NCBI GenBank assembly: GCA_000722615.1 | Contig: JOKI01000019.1 | Location: forward strand, 1 to 64,000 | Length of the DNA stretch: 64,000 nucleotides | Origin: Pseudorhizobium pelagicum | GTDB taxonomy: Bacteria; Pseudomonadota; Alphaproteobacteria; Rhizobiales; Rhizobiaceae | Direction: 5' to 3' | Shown: positions 1-11,322 of the stretch, piece after piece | Layout of the letters: each line of letters begins with the position of its first letter | How positions within the stretch are numbered: position 1 is the first letter of the stretch | Program-made: the position numbers and the translations under genes | The notes under the pieces: model-generated | The model's database searches: none | What the model was told of the DNA's origin: nothing | What the model saw: only the letters and a program-made list of their open reading frames with translations

Positions 1-71
1 CCGCCAGCACCGGCCTGCGCGATGGCATTGCCAGGGCCTATGCGGATTTCAAGGAGCGCTTCAGCGCCTGA
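1..71 (+). CDS. C-terminal end of a probable sugar-nucleotide epimerase (partial)
   Basis: Only the last 22 codons are inside the window; the frame begins at base 3 and ends with TGA at 69-71. The visible residues end TGLRDGIARAYADFKERFSA, which resembles the C-terminal helix of NAD-dependent epimerase/dehydratase proteins such as GDP-L-fucose synthase, where a 'sL.dGl..ty.wf' pattern closes the protein. The family call rests on this short tail alone and is tentative; the existence of a coding end is better supported than its function. Confidence 0.4.
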   Translation, partial: ASTGLRDGIARAYADFKERFSA

Positions 72-147
72 CGGCAACGCCGTTAGGCCCGCACAAGCCT
101 CATCGCCCATTCCTTCCATGCCGGTTGGTCGGCTACGAAGGAGAACA

Positions 148-315
148 ATGATTGTGACCCACGACGTTGAACAGTCCGAATTGATCTCGGAACAGACGCT
201 TGCCCTTTTCCTCGAGCAGAATGACGCGGATCCGTTGACGGACATCCTGGTCCAGTCGCTGGAGGAAACGCTCAGCATCCTGCGCGACGAGATCGCCTTC
301 GAAACCGTACACTGA
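148..315 (+). CDS. small acidic hypothetical protein, 55 residues
   Basis: An ATG at 148 is preceded by AAGGAGA at 138-144, a good ribosome binding site, which decides this start. The product is about 55 residues, acidic, and contains a leucine-rich helical stretch (DILVQSLEETLSILRDEI). There is no signal peptide or membrane segment. I do not recognise the family. It sits between the end of an epimerase-like gene and a DUF1236 protein on the same strand, and nothing in the context assigns a role. Confidence 0.6.
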   Translation: MIVTHDVEQSELISEQTLALFLEQNDADPLTDILVQSLEETLSILRDEIAFETVH

Positions 316-467
316 CCCTTACGGCAGTCCGGCCGACCGGATACCGGTCGCAGCCTCTGTGCTCTCCGCAGATGACATGCGTTCATCAAGGGTTACCGAT
401 CCTCCGGAACCAGGTGTCTCCTGACGCATTCTCATGCCCAGAAGGGCAAAGAAACGGAGACACCACA

Positions 468-866
468 ATGAAAAACGTCATTCTCGCTTCCTGCGCACTC
501 GTCGCAGCTTCTTTCGCCACCGCAGCCGTCGCCCAAGAGGGAACCATGAGCGGCGCAGCCGGGGGCGCTGTGACCGGCGCCATCGTCGGCGGTCCGATCG
601 GCGCAGCCGTCGGCGGCATTGCCGGTGCAGCGCTCGGCACGGCCATTGATCCGCCGCCGCCGGAAGTCGTCACCTATGTTCAGGCGCAGCCGGCTCCTGC
701 TACGACTGTCGTTGTCGAACGCCAGATCGAGGTCGGCCAGCCAATTCCTGAGACGGTCGTGCTGACGCCCGTACCGGACCACAGCAACTATTCCTACGCG
801 GTGGTGAACGAGCAGCGCGTGATCGTCGACCCGCAGACGGGCACCGTCGTCCAGATCATCCAGTAA
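468..866 (+). CDS. secreted DUF1236-type protein with glycine zipper
   Basis: The start is the ATG at 468, followed by a clear signal peptide (lysine, then a hydrophobic stretch, cleavage after AVA about residue 22); the in-frame sequence further upstream does not look like protein. Residues about 26-60 form a glycine-zipper segment (repeated GAxxG), as in outer-membrane-associated small proteins. The C-terminal half, with IEVGQPIPETVVLTPVPDHS and a terminal IVDPQTGTVVQII, matches the pattern of DUF1236 proteins common in Rhizobiales. The function of that domain is unknown; location is probably periplasm or outer membrane. A possible EcfG-like site (GGAAC at about 407, N16, CATT instead of CGTT) lies upstream but is imperfect. 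Confidence 0.75.
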   Translation: MKNVILASCALVAASFATAAVAQEGTMSGAAGGAVTGAIVGGPIGAAVGGIAGAALGTAIDPPPPEVVTYVQAQPAPATTVVVERQIEVGQPIPETVVLTPVPDHSNYSYAVVNEQRVIVDPQTGTVVQIIQ

Positions 867-894
867 GCCTAGATCGGCTCAGGATAGAACATTA

Positions 895-922
895 GGGCTC
901 CGCTTTTGCGGGGCCCTTTTTT
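895..922 (+). terminator. Rho-independent terminator after the DUF1236 gene
   Basis: GGGCTCCGC at 895-903 pairs with GCGGGGCCC at 908-916 (one G-T pair) around a TTTT loop, followed by six T residues. It lies 28 bases after the stop of the DUF1236 gene and separates it from the converging pncB gene. Confidence 0.85.
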
Positions 923-931
923 CTGAGGCCT

Positions 932-2236
932 TTAGACGTAAACCGCCTGATCGACGCGATCCTGCTCCCCGAAGAAGCGCAGGTAGCGCTCCACCTCGGC
1001 GGGTTCGCCCGTCGCCTTGCGTGGATTGTCCGACAGCTTCACCGCCGGACGACCGTTCGCCTCGCTCACCTTGCACACGAGCGAAATCGGCTTCAGGCTT
1101 TCGACGTGCTGGGGTGCGCAGCCGGCGAAGTCATTGGTCAGATTCGTGCCCCAGCCGAAGCCCATGCGCACGCGACCTTCGAAATGGCGATAGGTATCGA
1201 CGATCGCATCGACATCCAGGCCGTCGGAAAAGATCAGCAACTTGTCCTTCGGATCCCGGCCCATCTTCCGCCACCAATCGATGATCTTCTCACCGCCTTC
1301 GATCGGCGGCGCACTGTCGGGGCGGAAGCCGGTCCAATCCGCCACCCACTCCGGCGCGTCGCGCAGGAAGGCGGTCGTGCCATAGGCATCCGGCAGGACG
1401 ATCAGGAGATTGCCGCCGTAGAGCCGGTTCCAGTCCTTGAGAACCTGGTAGGGGGCAGCGCGCAGCTCGTCGTCGGAATTTGCCAGCGCCGCAACCACCA
1501 TGGGCAGCTCGTGCGCATTGGTACCGACGGCCTCGAGATCAGAATCCATGGCGAGCAGGACGTTGCTGGTGCCGGTAAAGGCCGGGCCGATGCCCTCCTT
1601 CAGAGCCTCGACGCACCAGCGCTGCCACAGGAAGCTGTGGCGCCGGCGGGTGCCGAAATCGGAGATCCGCAGGCCTGGAAGCACGCGCAGCCGCTCGACC
1701 TTCTCCCACATCTTCGCCTTTGCGCGCGCATAGAGCACATCCAGCGTGAACGGCCCCATGTGCCGCATGGCGGCCCGCGAGCGCAGCTCGTTGATGATGG
1801 CAAGCGCCGGGATCTCCCACATGGTGGTTTCCATCCAGCGGCCATGGAACGTCAGTTCATACTGCCCGTCGCGCTTCGACAGCTCGTATTCCGGCAGCTG
1901 ATAGGTCGCGAGCCAGTTGAGGAACTCCGGCTCGAAAATCTGCTTGCGGCCATAGAAGGTGTTGCCGGCAAGCCAGATCAATTCCTTCTTGGAAAGGTGA
2001 AGGCTGCGCGCATGGTCCAGTTGCTCGCGCAGCTCGTGCTCGTCGATCTCGTCGGCGAGGCGAACTTTCGTGGTCCGGTTGATCAGCGAGAAGGTTGCAT
2101 CGACATTCGGATAAAGCTTCCAGATCATCTGCAACATCAGCAGCTTGTAGAAATCCGTATCGATCAGGCTGCGGATGATCGGATCGAGCTTCCAGGTGTG
2201 ATTGTAGACCCTGCTTGCGATATCGGTCTTGGTCAT
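932..2236 (-). CDS. pncB: nicotinate phosphoribosyltransferase
   Basis: A 434-residue protein of the PncB family, which converts nicotinate and PRPP (with ATP) to nicotinate mononucleotide in the NAD salvage (Preiss-Handler) pathway in the cytosol. The N-terminus carries the family pattern [14 protein letters not shown]. The motif FGTRRRHSF places the autophosphorylated histidine near residue 200. Length is normal for the bacterial short-form enzyme. The start is the ATG at 2234-2236. It is a single gene, convergent with the DUF1236 gene. Confidence 0.95.
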   Translation of the reverse strand: MTKTDIASRVYNHTWKLDPIIRSLIDTDFYKLLMLQMIWKLYPNVDATFSLINRTTKVRLADEIDEHELREQLDHARSLHLSKKELIWLAGNTFYGRKQIFEPEFLNWLATYQLPEYELSKRDGQYELTFHGRWMETTMWEIPALAIINELRSRAAMRHMGPFTLDVLYARAKAKMWEKVERLRVLPGLRISDFGTRRRHSFLWQRWCVEALKEGIGPAFTGTSNVLLAMDSDLEAVGTNAHELPMVVAALANSDDELRAAPYQVLKDWNRLYGGNLLIVLPDAYGTTAFLRDAPEWVADWTGFRPDSAPPIEGGEKIIDWWRKMGRDPKDKLLIFSDGLDVDAIVDTYRHFEGRVRMGFGWGTNLTNDFAGCAPQHVESLKPISLVCKVSEANGRPAVKLSDNPRKATGEPAEVERYLRFFGEQDRVDQAVYV

Positions 2237-2403
2237 GCCTGCCCTGCCCCGGCCTATCGAGAGGCCAACTGTGTCTGGTCAGATCTGCCCGAAGGCGACG
2301 ACCCACCGCCATCCGGAGGCAAGACTTATGGAAAAATACCCTGGAAGTCCACACGCCAAACGACCGCGGCATGCCGCGGCCGAGGAGGATCACCTCGTGG
2401 GGA

Positions 2404-2721
2404 TCAGTTGGCGGGCGCAGGTGCCGGTGCGGTGGCGGGATCGGCCGTCGGCTGGGCCTCCTGAGCGGCAGGCGTGGTATCGCCGGTCGGCGGCGTTGCG
2501 GTCTGCTCGGCTGGCGCATCGGTGGACTCACCGAAAATCTCGACGGCACCCCAGGCGATCATGGCCAGAACCAAGCCGGCAATCAGCACCTTCAGCACGG
2601 TAGAACCGCCACGGCCCTGCCTGGCTTCGGTGCCGCTCATCGGCTGTTCGGGCGGCGAGCCAACAGGACGTGGCTTTCCGGTGCCGGTACGGGGGGTATT
2701 TGGGTCATTCGGGGTGTTCAT
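2404..2721 (-). CDS. small single-pass membrane protein, Pro/Ala-rich tail
   Basis: A 105-residue protein of unknown family. Residues 1-40 are polar and proline-rich, residues about 42-63 form one hydrophobic membrane helix (VLKVLIAGLVLAMIAWGAVE), and residues 64-105 are an Ala/Pro/Thr/Gln-rich tail, so the tail is probably periplasmic. Two ATGs are adjacent (2724 and 2721); AAGGAG just upstream gives better spacing to 2721. An EcfG-type promoter (GGAAC-N16-CGTT) lies about 47 bases upstream, suggesting membership of the general stress regulon. Confidence 0.65.
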   Translation of the reverse strand: MNTPNDPNTPRTGTGKPRPVGSPPEQPMSGTEARQGRGGSTVLKVLIAGLVLAMIAWGAVEIFGESTDAPAEQTATPPTGDTTPAAQEAQPTADPATAPAPAPAN

Positions 2722-2767
2722 CATCGCTCCTTTCCGCGGCGGCATTCGGCCACGGTCTTGGATAGGC

Positions 2768-2792
2768 AACGATTGGCGCGCCGCGAGGTTCC
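2768..2792 (-). promoter_or_regulatory. candidate EcfG (RpoE2-type) promoter
   Basis: Read on the minus strand the site is GGAAC (2788-2792), exactly 16 bases, then CGTT (2768-2771). This fits the general-stress sigma factor consensus GGAAC-N16/17-CGTT of alphaproteobacteria. It faces the small membrane protein ending at 2404, although it overlaps the region just upstream of the ghrA stop codon. Confidence 0.6.
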
Positions 2793-2800
2793 GCCTTCCC

Positions 2801-3751
2801 TTAATACCCAGTTCCACGATCGACGAGATGCTCGAGCGGCTGGCCGGCCTCGATGCGATCGATCTGGCGCTCCGCATGGCGGAAGAGGGCTGCGGCATCC
2901 GACGCGGAGGCGGCATGCGGTGTGATGATCACATTGTCCATCGCCCACAAGGGACTGTCTGTAGCCAGCGGCTCGGTTTCGAAGACGTCGAGCGAGGCGC
3001 CGCCGAGGGTGCCCTCCTGCAGGGCCGCGAGCACATCGGCCTCCACCTGGCTGCCGCCGCGGCCGGCATTGATGAAGACGGGAGCGCCCAAACGCCCCCC
3101 CTTTCGAAGCTTCGAGAAAAGCGCCGCATTGAAGAGGCCCCGGGTTTCCGGCGTCAGCGGCAGCAAGCCGACCAGAATATCGCTGCGGGACAGAAAGGCG
3201 TCGATTCCGTCCGCGTCGAAAGTCTCGATGCCCGGCAGCTCCTTCTTGCGTCGCGACCAGCCGACCACGTCAAAGCCCATCATCTTCAGCTTGTTTGCGG
3301 AATCCTGACCGAGAACGCCAAGGCCCATGACGCCCACCGTCAGATCCCTTGCTTCCGGCTGCGGCAATTCACGCCAGACCCGCTCGCGCTGCTGCTTCAG
3401 GTATCGTGGCGCCTGGCGCATGTGGGAGAGGCATTGCAGCACGACCCATTCGCTCATCCGGGTCGTGAGGCTCTGATCGACGAAGCGTACGATCGGAAGA
3501 TCCGGCAGGTCCGGCATGGCCAGGATGTGATCGACGCCGGCGCCGCCCGAAAACAGCACCTGCAGGTTCGGCGCGCGCCGGAACAGATCGGCGTCCGGCT
3601 TCCAGACGATCGCATAGCCGGCAGCGGACAGATCCTGATCCCGGTCGGATGCCCGCAGGACGTCGCGCCCTTGAAAGGCATTGCGGAGGGCCGCGTCGAT
3701 CTCGCGACGCTCGAACTTCAGATCGATGACGACGGCGCGTTTGGCAGACAT
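2801..3751 (-). CDS. ghrA: glyoxylate/hydroxypyruvate reductase A
   Basis: A 316-residue member of the D-isomer-specific 2-hydroxyacid dehydrogenases, closest in pattern to GhrA, which reduces glyoxylate to glycolate and hydroxypyruvate to glycerate with NADPH. The nucleotide-binding loop GLGVLG is at 143-148. The catalytic triad is present as R231 (NAGRGG), E260 (FETEP) and H279 (ITPHAA). It starts 15 bases after the stop of the yejF-like gene, so it may share that transcript; a functional link to peptide uptake is not evident. Confidence 0.88.
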   Translation of the reverse strand: MSAKRAVVIDLKFERREIDAALRNAFQGRDVLRASDRDQDLSAAGYAIVWKPDADLFRRAPNLQVLFSGGAGVDHILAMPDLPDLPIVRFVDQSLTTRMSEWVVLQCLSHMRQAPRYLKQQRERVWRELPQPEARDLTVGVMGLGVLGQDSANKLKMMGFDVVGWSRRKKELPGIETFDADGIDAFLSRSDILVGLLPLTPETRGLFNAALFSKLRKGGRLGAPVFINAGRGGSQVEADVLAALQEGTLGGASLDVFETEPLATDSPLWAMDNVIITPHAASASDAAALFRHAERQIDRIEAGQPLEHLVDRGTGY

Positions 3752-3766
3752 CCGGAACCCCTTGAG

Positions 3767-5395
<1,629 letters not shown>

Positions 5396-5399
5396 GGGT

Positions 5400-6551
5400 T
5401 CACCGGAAGGTCTTGCGGGGATCGAAGGCATCGCGGATCGCCTCGCCGACGAAGATCAGCAAGGACAGCATGATCGACATGGTGAAGAAGGCCGACAGGC
5501 CAAGCCACGGCGCCTGCAGGTTGTTCTTGCCCTGGGCGATCATTTCGCCAAGTGATGGCGAGCCGGGCGGCATGCCGAAGCCGAGGAAGTCGAGCGACGT
5601 CAGCGTCGCGATCGACCCCGACAGGATGAAGGGCAGGAAGGTCAGCGTCGCGACCATGGCATTGGGCAGCAGGTGCCGGAACATGATCGTCCAGTTGCCG
5701 ACGCCGAGCGCCCGTGCGGCGTTGACGTATTCAAAGTTTCGCGCCCGCAGAAACTCCGCCCGCACAATGCCGACGAAGCCGACCCAGGAAAACAGCAGCA
5801 TGATCCCCAGGAGCACGAAGAAGCCCGGCGGCAGGATGGCGGCGATGATGAGCAGGATGTAGAGCACCGGCATCGACGACCAGATCTCGATGAAGCGCTG
5901 GAAGAGCAGATCCGTCCAGCCACCGAAATAGCCCTGGATGGCGCCCGCCGTCACGCCGATGACGGCAGAGGCTATGGTGAGCACCAGGCCGAACAGGACC
6001 GACACGCGGAACCCGTAGATGATGCGGGCCACAACGTCGCGCGCCTGGTCATCCGTGCCGAGCCAGTTGAGGTTTCCGAGAATGCAGGCGGGATCTTCAT
6101 CGCCGAGCGCGTAGCCGGCGCAGCGCTGTTCCGGCTCCATCAGCCAGAACGGTGGGGTGGGCGCCGAATGGGGGATGTTGGAATTGACGGTGAGGTAGGA
6201 ATAGCGGATCGGCGGCCAGACCATCCAGCCGTTCGCCTCGATCTCGTCGGCGATGAAGGACGAGCGGTAGTCGGTGGTGGCGAGGAAGCCGCCGAACTTC
6301 TCCTCCGGATAGTCCACCAGCACCGGAAACAGGATCTCGCCCTTGTAGGAGGCGACGATTGGGCGGTCGTTGGCGATGAGCTCGGCAAACATGCTGAGCA
6401 CGAAGAGCACCATGAAGATCCAGAAGGACCAGTAGCCGCGCCCGTTGGCGCGAAAGTTCTGGAGCCGGCGGCGGTTGGTGGGCGACAGCCAGGCGCGCTT
6501 TGGCGGAGCGGCGGTCACCGTGGGCGGTGCTGCAAGTGCCTGAGCCTGCAT
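5400..6551 (-). CDS. yejE: peptide ABC transporter permease (YejE type)
   Basis: A 383-residue inner-membrane permease. A first membrane helix is at about 47-68, followed by a periplasmic segment of about 110 residues (ending GNLNWLGTDDQARDVVARI, typical of DppC/OppC/YejE), then five helices. The EAA-loop region, with ARALGVGNWTIMFRHLLPNA, contacts the ATPase. The ATG at 6551 shares one base with the stop codon of yejB, so the two are translationally coupled. It pairs with YejB to form the channel. Confidence 0.92.
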   Translation of the reverse strand: MQAQALAAPPTVTAAPPKRAWLSPTNRRRLQNFRANGRGYWSFWIFMVLFVLSMFAELIANDRPIVASYKGEILFPVLVDYPEEKFGGFLATTDYRSSFIADEIEANGWMVWPPIRYSYLTVNSNIPHSAPTPPFWLMEPEQRCAGYALGDEDPACILGNLNWLGTDDQARDVVARIIYGFRVSVLFGLVLTIASAVIGVTAGAIQGYFGGWTDLLFQRFIEIWSSMPVLYILLIIAAILPPGFFVLLGIMLLFSWVGFVGIVRAEFLRARNFEYVNAARALGVGNWTIMFRHLLPNAMVATLTFLPFILSGSIATLTSLDFLGFGMPPGSPSLGEMIAQGKNNLQAPWLGLSAFFTMSIMLSLLIFVGEAIRDAFDPRKTFR

Positions 6552-7645
6552 CAGACGTCCCTCCGCTCGAAATCGATGCGTGGGTCGATCCAGGTGTAGA
6601 TGAGGTCGGAGATGAGGCTCACGACAAGGCCCATCAGCGAGAAGATGTAGAGCGTGCCGAAGACGATCGGATAATCGCGGTTGACGATCGCAAGGTAGCC
6701 GAGACGTCCCAGCCCATCGAGCGAGAAGATGTTCTCGATCAGCAGCGACCCCGTGAAGAAGGCGGAGATGAAGGCGCCGGGGAAGCCCGCGATCACGATC
6801 AGCATGGCATTGCGGAAGACGTGGCCATAGAGCACCCGCCGCTCCGGCAGACCCTTGGCGCGGGCGGTGACCACATACTGCTTGCGGATCTCGTCGAGGA
6901 AGGAGTTCTTGGTCAAAAGCGTGGTGGTGGCGAAGGCGGAGAGTGACAGGGCGATCAGCGGCAGGGTCAGGTGCCAGAAGTAGTCGATGATCTTTTCCCA
7001 CCAGGACAGCTGCGCGAAATTATCCGACACCAGTCCCCTGAGCGGAAACCAGTCAAAGAAGGAGCCGCCGGCGAAGACGACGATCAGCAGAATGCCGAAC
7101 AGGAAGCTCGGAACCGCATAGCCGACGATGACGATGCCGGAGGTCCAGACGTCGAAGGCCGAGCCGTCCTTTACCGCCTTGCGGATGCCGAGCGGGATGG
7201 AAATGACGTAGGAAATGATCAGGATCCAGAAGCCGAGCGAGATGGAGACCGGCAGCTTGTCGATGATCAGGTCGATCACCGAGGCATTGCGAAAGAAGCT
7301 CTCGCCGAAGTCGAAGCGGATATAATCCCACATCATGTCGAGGAAACGGGTGAGCGGCGGCTTGTCGAATCCGAACTGCTGCTCGAGCTTTGCGATGAAA
7401 TCGGGATCCAGTCCCTGGGCGCCGCGATAGCGGGAGTTGTCCTCGAAGCCGCCGCCCTGCGCGCCCAGGAGATCGCCACCGCCGGAGAGGCGGTCGGACG
7501 CACTGTCGCCCTGACCCGTCAACTGCGCGATCACCTGTTCGACCGGCCCCCCCGGCGCGAACTGGATCACCAGGAAGGAGATGCCCATGATGCCGACCAT
7601 AGTCGGAATCATCAGCAGCAGGCGTCTGAGGATATAGGCCCCCAT
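6551..7645 (-). CDS. yejB: peptide ABC transporter permease (YejB type)
   Basis: A 364-residue permease of the DppB/OppB class. It begins [19 protein letters not shown], the standard first helix, followed by a periplasmic region up to about residue 140 and then five more helices. The cytoplasmic EAA loop includes [20 protein letters not shown]. The periplasmic insert of about 100 residues is typical of YejB compared with the shorter OppB. It lies between yejA and yejE on the same strand and should be co-transcribed with them. Confidence 0.92.
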   Translation of the reverse strand: MGAYILRRLLLMIPTMVGIMGISFLVIQFAPGGPVEQVIAQLTGQGDSASDRLSGGGDLLGAQGGGFEDNSRYRGAQGLDPDFIAKLEQQFGFDKPPLTRFLDMMWDYIRFDFGESFFRNASVIDLIIDKLPVSISLGFWILIISYVISIPLGIRKAVKDGSAFDVWTSGIVIVGYAVPSFLFGILLIVVFAGGSFFDWFPLRGLVSDNFAQLSWWEKIIDYFWHLTLPLIALSLSAFATTTLLTKNSFLDEIRKQYVVTARAKGLPERRVLYGHVFRNAMLIVIAGFPGAFISAFFTGSLLIENIFSLDGLGRLGYLAIVNRDYPIVFGTLYIFSLMGLVVSLISDLIYTWIDPRIDFERRDV

Positions 7646-7719
7646 CAGCAGCTACATCCGGGCGGTGCGGAAGCAGACAAGCGCGGCATGGTCAACGTCA
7701 ACCGGTGTGGTCCTTCCTT

Positions 7720-7734
7720 CGCGGCATGGCCGCG
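7720..7734 (-). other. short intercistronic inverted repeat between yejA and yejB
   Basis: CGCGGC and GCCGCG are separated by ATG in the 136-base gap between the yejA stop and the yejB start. It could stabilise the yejA message or attenuate read-through, which is usual after a binding-protein gene. There is no T-run, so it is not a clear terminator. Confidence 0.3.
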
Positions 7735-7781
7735 TTTCAATGATTCGCGTCTCTAGTGATGCCATACCACCCGCAGCGAGG

Positions 7782-9626
7782 CTAGTTCGCCGCGGTCGTG
7801 GACCACCAGATCGCCGGGAAGCCGAGCGAATATTCCGGCAGCGTCTCTGGATGGGCGATGGTGTCCCAGTAGGCGATGCGCGATGTCTTCGCCGTGTAGG
7901 TGGGCACGACGATGTGGTGGGCGAGAAGCACGCGGTCGAGTGCCTTGACGGCGGCAATCTGCTCGTCGCGATCCTTGGCGAAGATGACCTTGCGGACCAG
8001 AGCATCGACACCAGGATCGCTGATGCCGCTGTAGTTCTGCGATCCGTCGCGCTTGGCCGCTTCCGAGCCCCAGTATTCCGCCTGCTCGTTGCCAGGATTG
8101 CTGGACTGGCCCCAGGCGTTGTACATCACGTCGAAATCGCGCGAGCGCCAACGATTGGTGAACTGCGATTGCTCGACGCTGCGGACGGTCGCCTCGACGC
8201 CGATCATCTTCAGATTGCGGGCAAAGGCGAGCGCGACAGGCTCGATGGTCGGACCGCCCAGCATGATTTCGAAGGTCAGTGGTTCACCGGTCTTGGTGTT
8301 GACCATGCGATTGCCCTGCAATTGGTAGCCGGCCTCCCGCAGCAGGCTGACCGCCATGCGCAGGTTCTCGCGCAGCTTCTGCGGGTCGCCGTTCACCGGG
8401 TTCCGATAGGGCTCGGTAAACACCTTCGGCGGGACCAGGTCTTTCACCTCGTTGAGGATTTCCAGTTCCGCCCCCTCCGGCAGACCCGATGACGCCATGT
8501 CGGTGCGGAAGAAGAAGCTGTCGACCCGGTCATAGGTGTCGTAGAAGATCGTGCGGCGCAGTTCTTCAAAATCGAAGGCGTAGTTCAGCGCCTCCCGGAC
8601 ACGGGGATCGGAAAACTTCTCCCGCCGCGTATTGAACACGAAGCCGACCATGACGCCGACCTTGCGCAGTTCGTTCTCGTGCTCCTCGAGCTTGATGCGT
8701 CCGTCGTTCACGGCTGGAAAATCGTAGGAGGTGGCCCAGCGTCGGGCCGTATTTTCCCACCAGTAGTCCTCGTTGCCGGAACGGAAGGATTGAAACATCA
8801 CGTCGCGGTCGGCATAGTAGCGATAGGTGATGGTGCCGAAGTTGTTCTGGCCGACGTTGACGTTGATGTCCTTGCCCCAATAGTCGTCGCGCCGTTCATA
8901 GGTGATCGCCGAGCCGGGGGTTACCGAGGCGACCTTGTAGGGGCCGGAGCCAAGCGGCGGCTCAAGCGCCGTGCGACCGATGTCGCGGACTTCGCCGTTC
9001 ATGCCCGTGCCCTCCCACCAATGCTTGGGCACGATCGTCAGCTGCCCGACGATCTGCGGCAGCTCGCGGTTGTTCGGCTCGTCGAAGGTGAAGGTCACCT
9101 CGCGGTCGCCAGTCTTGTCCGCCTTCGTCACATGCCGGTAGTAGAACTCCATCTGCGGGACGTTCTTCTTGGCGTTCTCGAAGCTGAAGATCACGTCCTC
9201 CGGCGTTACCGGCTCGCCATCGGCCCATTTCGCCTCGGGCCGAAGCCGGAAGGTGACGGAGGAATAGTCGTCGGGGTGGCTCAAAGACTCCGCGAGAAGG
9301 CCGTACATCGAGGAAAGCTCGTCACTGGCAGACACCATCAGAGGCTCAAATACCTGCTCCAGACCGGAAGCTGGTTCGCCTCGGGCGAGCAACGGATTGA
9401 GCGTGTCGAAATTGCCCTCTACCGCCAGCCTGAGGGAACCTCCCTTTGGCGCCTGGGGATTGACGTAGTCGTAATGCGGAAATCCCTCCGGGTACTTGAG
9501 GTCGCCGACCGTTGCGATCCCGTGCCGCCACTGGCGCTCCGGTTCCTGCGCCAGACCTCGCCCAGGCAGTGCGGGCCAGGCGAGAGCTAAAGACAACGTC
9601 AATGCGGCAATGCGGCGAGCCAACAT
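7782..9626 (-). CDS. yejA: peptide ABC transporter substrate-binding protein (YejA type)
   Basis: A 614-residue periplasmic extracellular solute-binding protein, family 5. The ATG at 9626 is chosen because it is followed directly by a signal peptide (LARRIAALTLSLALAWPA, cleavage near residue 27) and preceded by AGGGG; an upstream in-frame start would bury the signal. Typical features include GIATVGDLKYPEGFPHYDYV at the mature N-terminus, characteristic of YejA, and the internal LRPEAKWADGEPVTPEDV motif of SBP family 5. It is the first gene of the yejABEF operon. Confidence 0.92.
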   Translation of the reverse strand: MLARRIAALTLSLALAWPALPGRGLAQEPERQWRHGIATVGDLKYPEGFPHYDYVNPQAPKGGSLRLAVEGNFDTLNPLLARGEPASGLEQVFEPLMVSASDELSSMYGLLAESLSHPDDYSSVTFRLRPEAKWADGEPVTPEDVIFSFENAKKNVPQMEFYYRHVTKADKTGDREVTFTFDEPNNRELPQIVGQLTIVPKHWWEGTGMNGEVRDIGRTALEPPLGSGPYKVASVTPGSAITYERRDDYWGKDINVNVGQNNFGTITYRYYADRDVMFQSFRSGNEDYWWENTARRWATSYDFPAVNDGRIKLEEHENELRKVGVMVGFVFNTRREKFSDPRVREALNYAFDFEELRRTIFYDTYDRVDSFFFRTDMASSGLPEGAELEILNEVKDLVPPKVFTEPYRNPVNGDPQKLRENLRMAVSLLREAGYQLQGNRMVNTKTGEPLTFEIMLGGPTIEPVALAFARNLKMIGVEATVRSVEQSQFTNRWRSRDFDVMYNAWGQSSNPGNEQAEYWGSEAAKRDGSQNYSGISDPGVDALVRKVIFAKDRDEQIAAVKALDRVLLAHHIVVPTYTAKTSRIAYWDTIAHPETLPEYSLGFPAIWWSTTAAN

Positions 9627-9809
9627 GCAGATACCCCTGTTTCTCTTTTCGTTGCCGCAAAGCATAGGGCAAAGTCAGGCGAAATACAGGCTTGCGCGCT
9701 CACAAGCGTTTTATCGGACAGGGATCGGTCGGCGCCGCCATCTCCGTTTCACCAAAGTTCTCTTTCACGGTAAGCTTGACGAAGTGATTTGCAGGGCGGC
9801 GGCGAGAGC

Positions 9810-10847
9810 ATGCGCAGGACATCCAGACATTTGATACGGCTTCTGGCGACAGGGCTTTGCCTGGCGCAACTCGCGGGCCAGGGCCTGGCCGAGACGCGAC
9901 CGGCAAAGGAGCTGTTTGGCGGCGCAAAGCTGCCGTCGCAGGGTCAGGCCGCCCCATTCGGCTCCTATGCGAAGGGATGCATGGGAGGCGCCGTCGCGCT
10001 TCCGACAGACGGCCCCACCTGGCAGGCGATGCGGCTTTCGCGCAACCGGCGTTGGGGTAATCCGGAGATGATCTCCCTGCTCGAGCGCTTCTCCAAGGAT
10101 GCAGCCTCTCTGGGATGGGGAACCGGCATCCTGGTCGGCGACATCTCGCAGCCGCGCGGCGGGCCGATGCTGTTCGGTCACGCCTCCCACCAGATCGGCC
10201 TCGATGCCGACGTCTGGTTCACGCCAAAGCCGGCAGAGCCGCTGTCGCCGCAGCAGCGCGAGGACATGCCGTTCACCTCGATGCTGGACAAGAGCAAGTT
10301 CCTGACGGTCGATACCCGGCGCTGGTCCGACACCCATGCCCGGGTGGTGATGCAGGCGGCAAGCTATCCCCAGGTGGAGCGGGTCTTCGTCAATCCGGCG
10401 ATCAAGAAGAAGCTCTGCGAGACCTGGCGCGGCGACCGTTCCAACCTTGGAAAAGTACGACCGATCTATGGTCATGACGAGCACTTCCATATCCGCATCG
10501 GCTGCACGCCGGGTGCGACCGGCTGCAAGCCGCAGGCCGCCGTCGGCCAGGGCGACGGCTGCGACAAGTCGCTGGCGTGGTGGTTCACCGATGAGCCTTG
10601 GGCGAAGCCGAAGACGGATCCGAACGCCAAGCCGGTCAAGCCGCGCCAGGTGATGCTTTCCGACCTGCCGCGGGCCTGTGCCGCCGTGCTGGCCGCTCCT
10701 GCGAACGCCGCCGGCCAGGAAATGGTCGCCGCCTATTCCGCCGTCGGTGCCGTGCCTGTTCCTGCCCAGAACATCGAGGCGATCATCGCCAACGCGCAGT
10801 CCTTGCCGGAAATCGGACCCTTGCCGCGACCGCGGCCGTTTGACTAA
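9810..10847 (+). CDS. mepA: penicillin-insensitive murein endopeptidase
   Basis: A 345-residue periplasmic peptidase of family M74 that cleaves D-Ala-meso-DAP cross-links in peptidoglycan. A signal peptide covers residues 1-28 (ending GLA). The zinc-site motif [12 protein letters not shown] (His and Asp ligands) and the later [10 protein letters not shown] (His ligand) are both present, and several cysteines suggest disulphides, as in the E. coli enzyme. The ATG at 9810 is preferred over an upstream TTG because it begins the signal peptide. Divergent from yejA; mgsA follows on the same strand. Confidence 0.92.
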   Translation: MRRTSRHLIRLLATGLCLAQLAGQGLAETRPAKELFGGAKLPSQGQAAPFGSYAKGCMGGAVALPTDGPTWQAMRLSRNRRWGNPEMISLLERFSKDAASLGWGTGILVGDISQPRGGPMLFGHASHQIGLDADVWFTPKPAEPLSPQQREDMPFTSMLDKSKFLTVDTRRWSDTHARVVMQAASYPQVERVFVNPAIKKKLCETWRGDRSNLGKVRPIYGHDEHFHIRIGCTPGATGCKPQAAVGQGDGCDKSLAWWFTDEPWAKPKTDPNAKPVKPRQVMLSDLPRACAAVLAAPANAAGQEMVAAYSAVGAVPVPAQNIEAIIANAQSLPEIGPLPRPRPFD

Positions 10848-10930
10848 GGAAACGGCTGCCCCACTTTCCAACCGGAAGATGCCGCTGTAGAACCCATCAA
10901 ACCGATTTAATCCGAGCGTGGGACCTGCCC

Positions 10931-11302
10931 TTGACCCTCCCCTGCATCGCGCTGATCGCGCACGACCAGAAGAAGGACGACATGGCGGCGTTCGCGCAGC
11001 AGCACCAGCAGGCGCTGTCGCGGTTTCGTCTGGTGGCGACCGGCACGACCGGTGGCCGCATCCAGGACGCCTGCTCCGGACTGCAGGTGACCCGCCTCAA
11101 GAGCGGCCCGCTCGGCGGCGACCAGCAGATCGGGGCGATGATCGCAACGGGTGAGGTCGACATGCTGATCTTCTTCGTCGATCCGCTGACATCGATGCCG
11201 CACGACGTCGACGTCAAGGCACTGACGCGGCTGGCCACCGTCTACGACATCCCGATGGCGCTCAACCGCGCCACCGCCGAACGACTGATTGACTTCCAAT
11301 AA
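10931..11302 (+). CDS. mgsA: methylglyoxal synthase
   Basis: A 123-residue protein that converts dihydroxyacetone phosphate to methylglyoxal and phosphate, a bypass of lower glycolysis. The active-site residues of the family are visible: H11 in [10 protein letters not shown]64 in SGPLGGDQQ and H91 in MPHDVD, in line with H19, D71 and H98 of the E. coli enzyme. The start is a TTG at 10931; I found no in-frame ATG at a sensible position. It stands 20 bases before glk, so both sugar-phosphate genes are probably on one transcript. Confidence 0.93.
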   Translation: MTLPCIALIAHDQKKDDMAAFAQQHQQALSRFRLVATGTTGGRIQDACSGLQVTRLKSGPLGGDQQIGAMIATGEVDMLIFFVDPLTSMPHDVDVKALTRLATVYDIPMALNRATAERLIDFQ

Positions 11303-11322
11303 AAAACGACGACCGGGGACCG

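Noticed and set aside
468..660. Glycine-rich repeat region as a possible DNA-level tandem repeat
   Set aside because: The repetition is at protein level (glycine zipper) with varied codons; there is no regular DNA unit.
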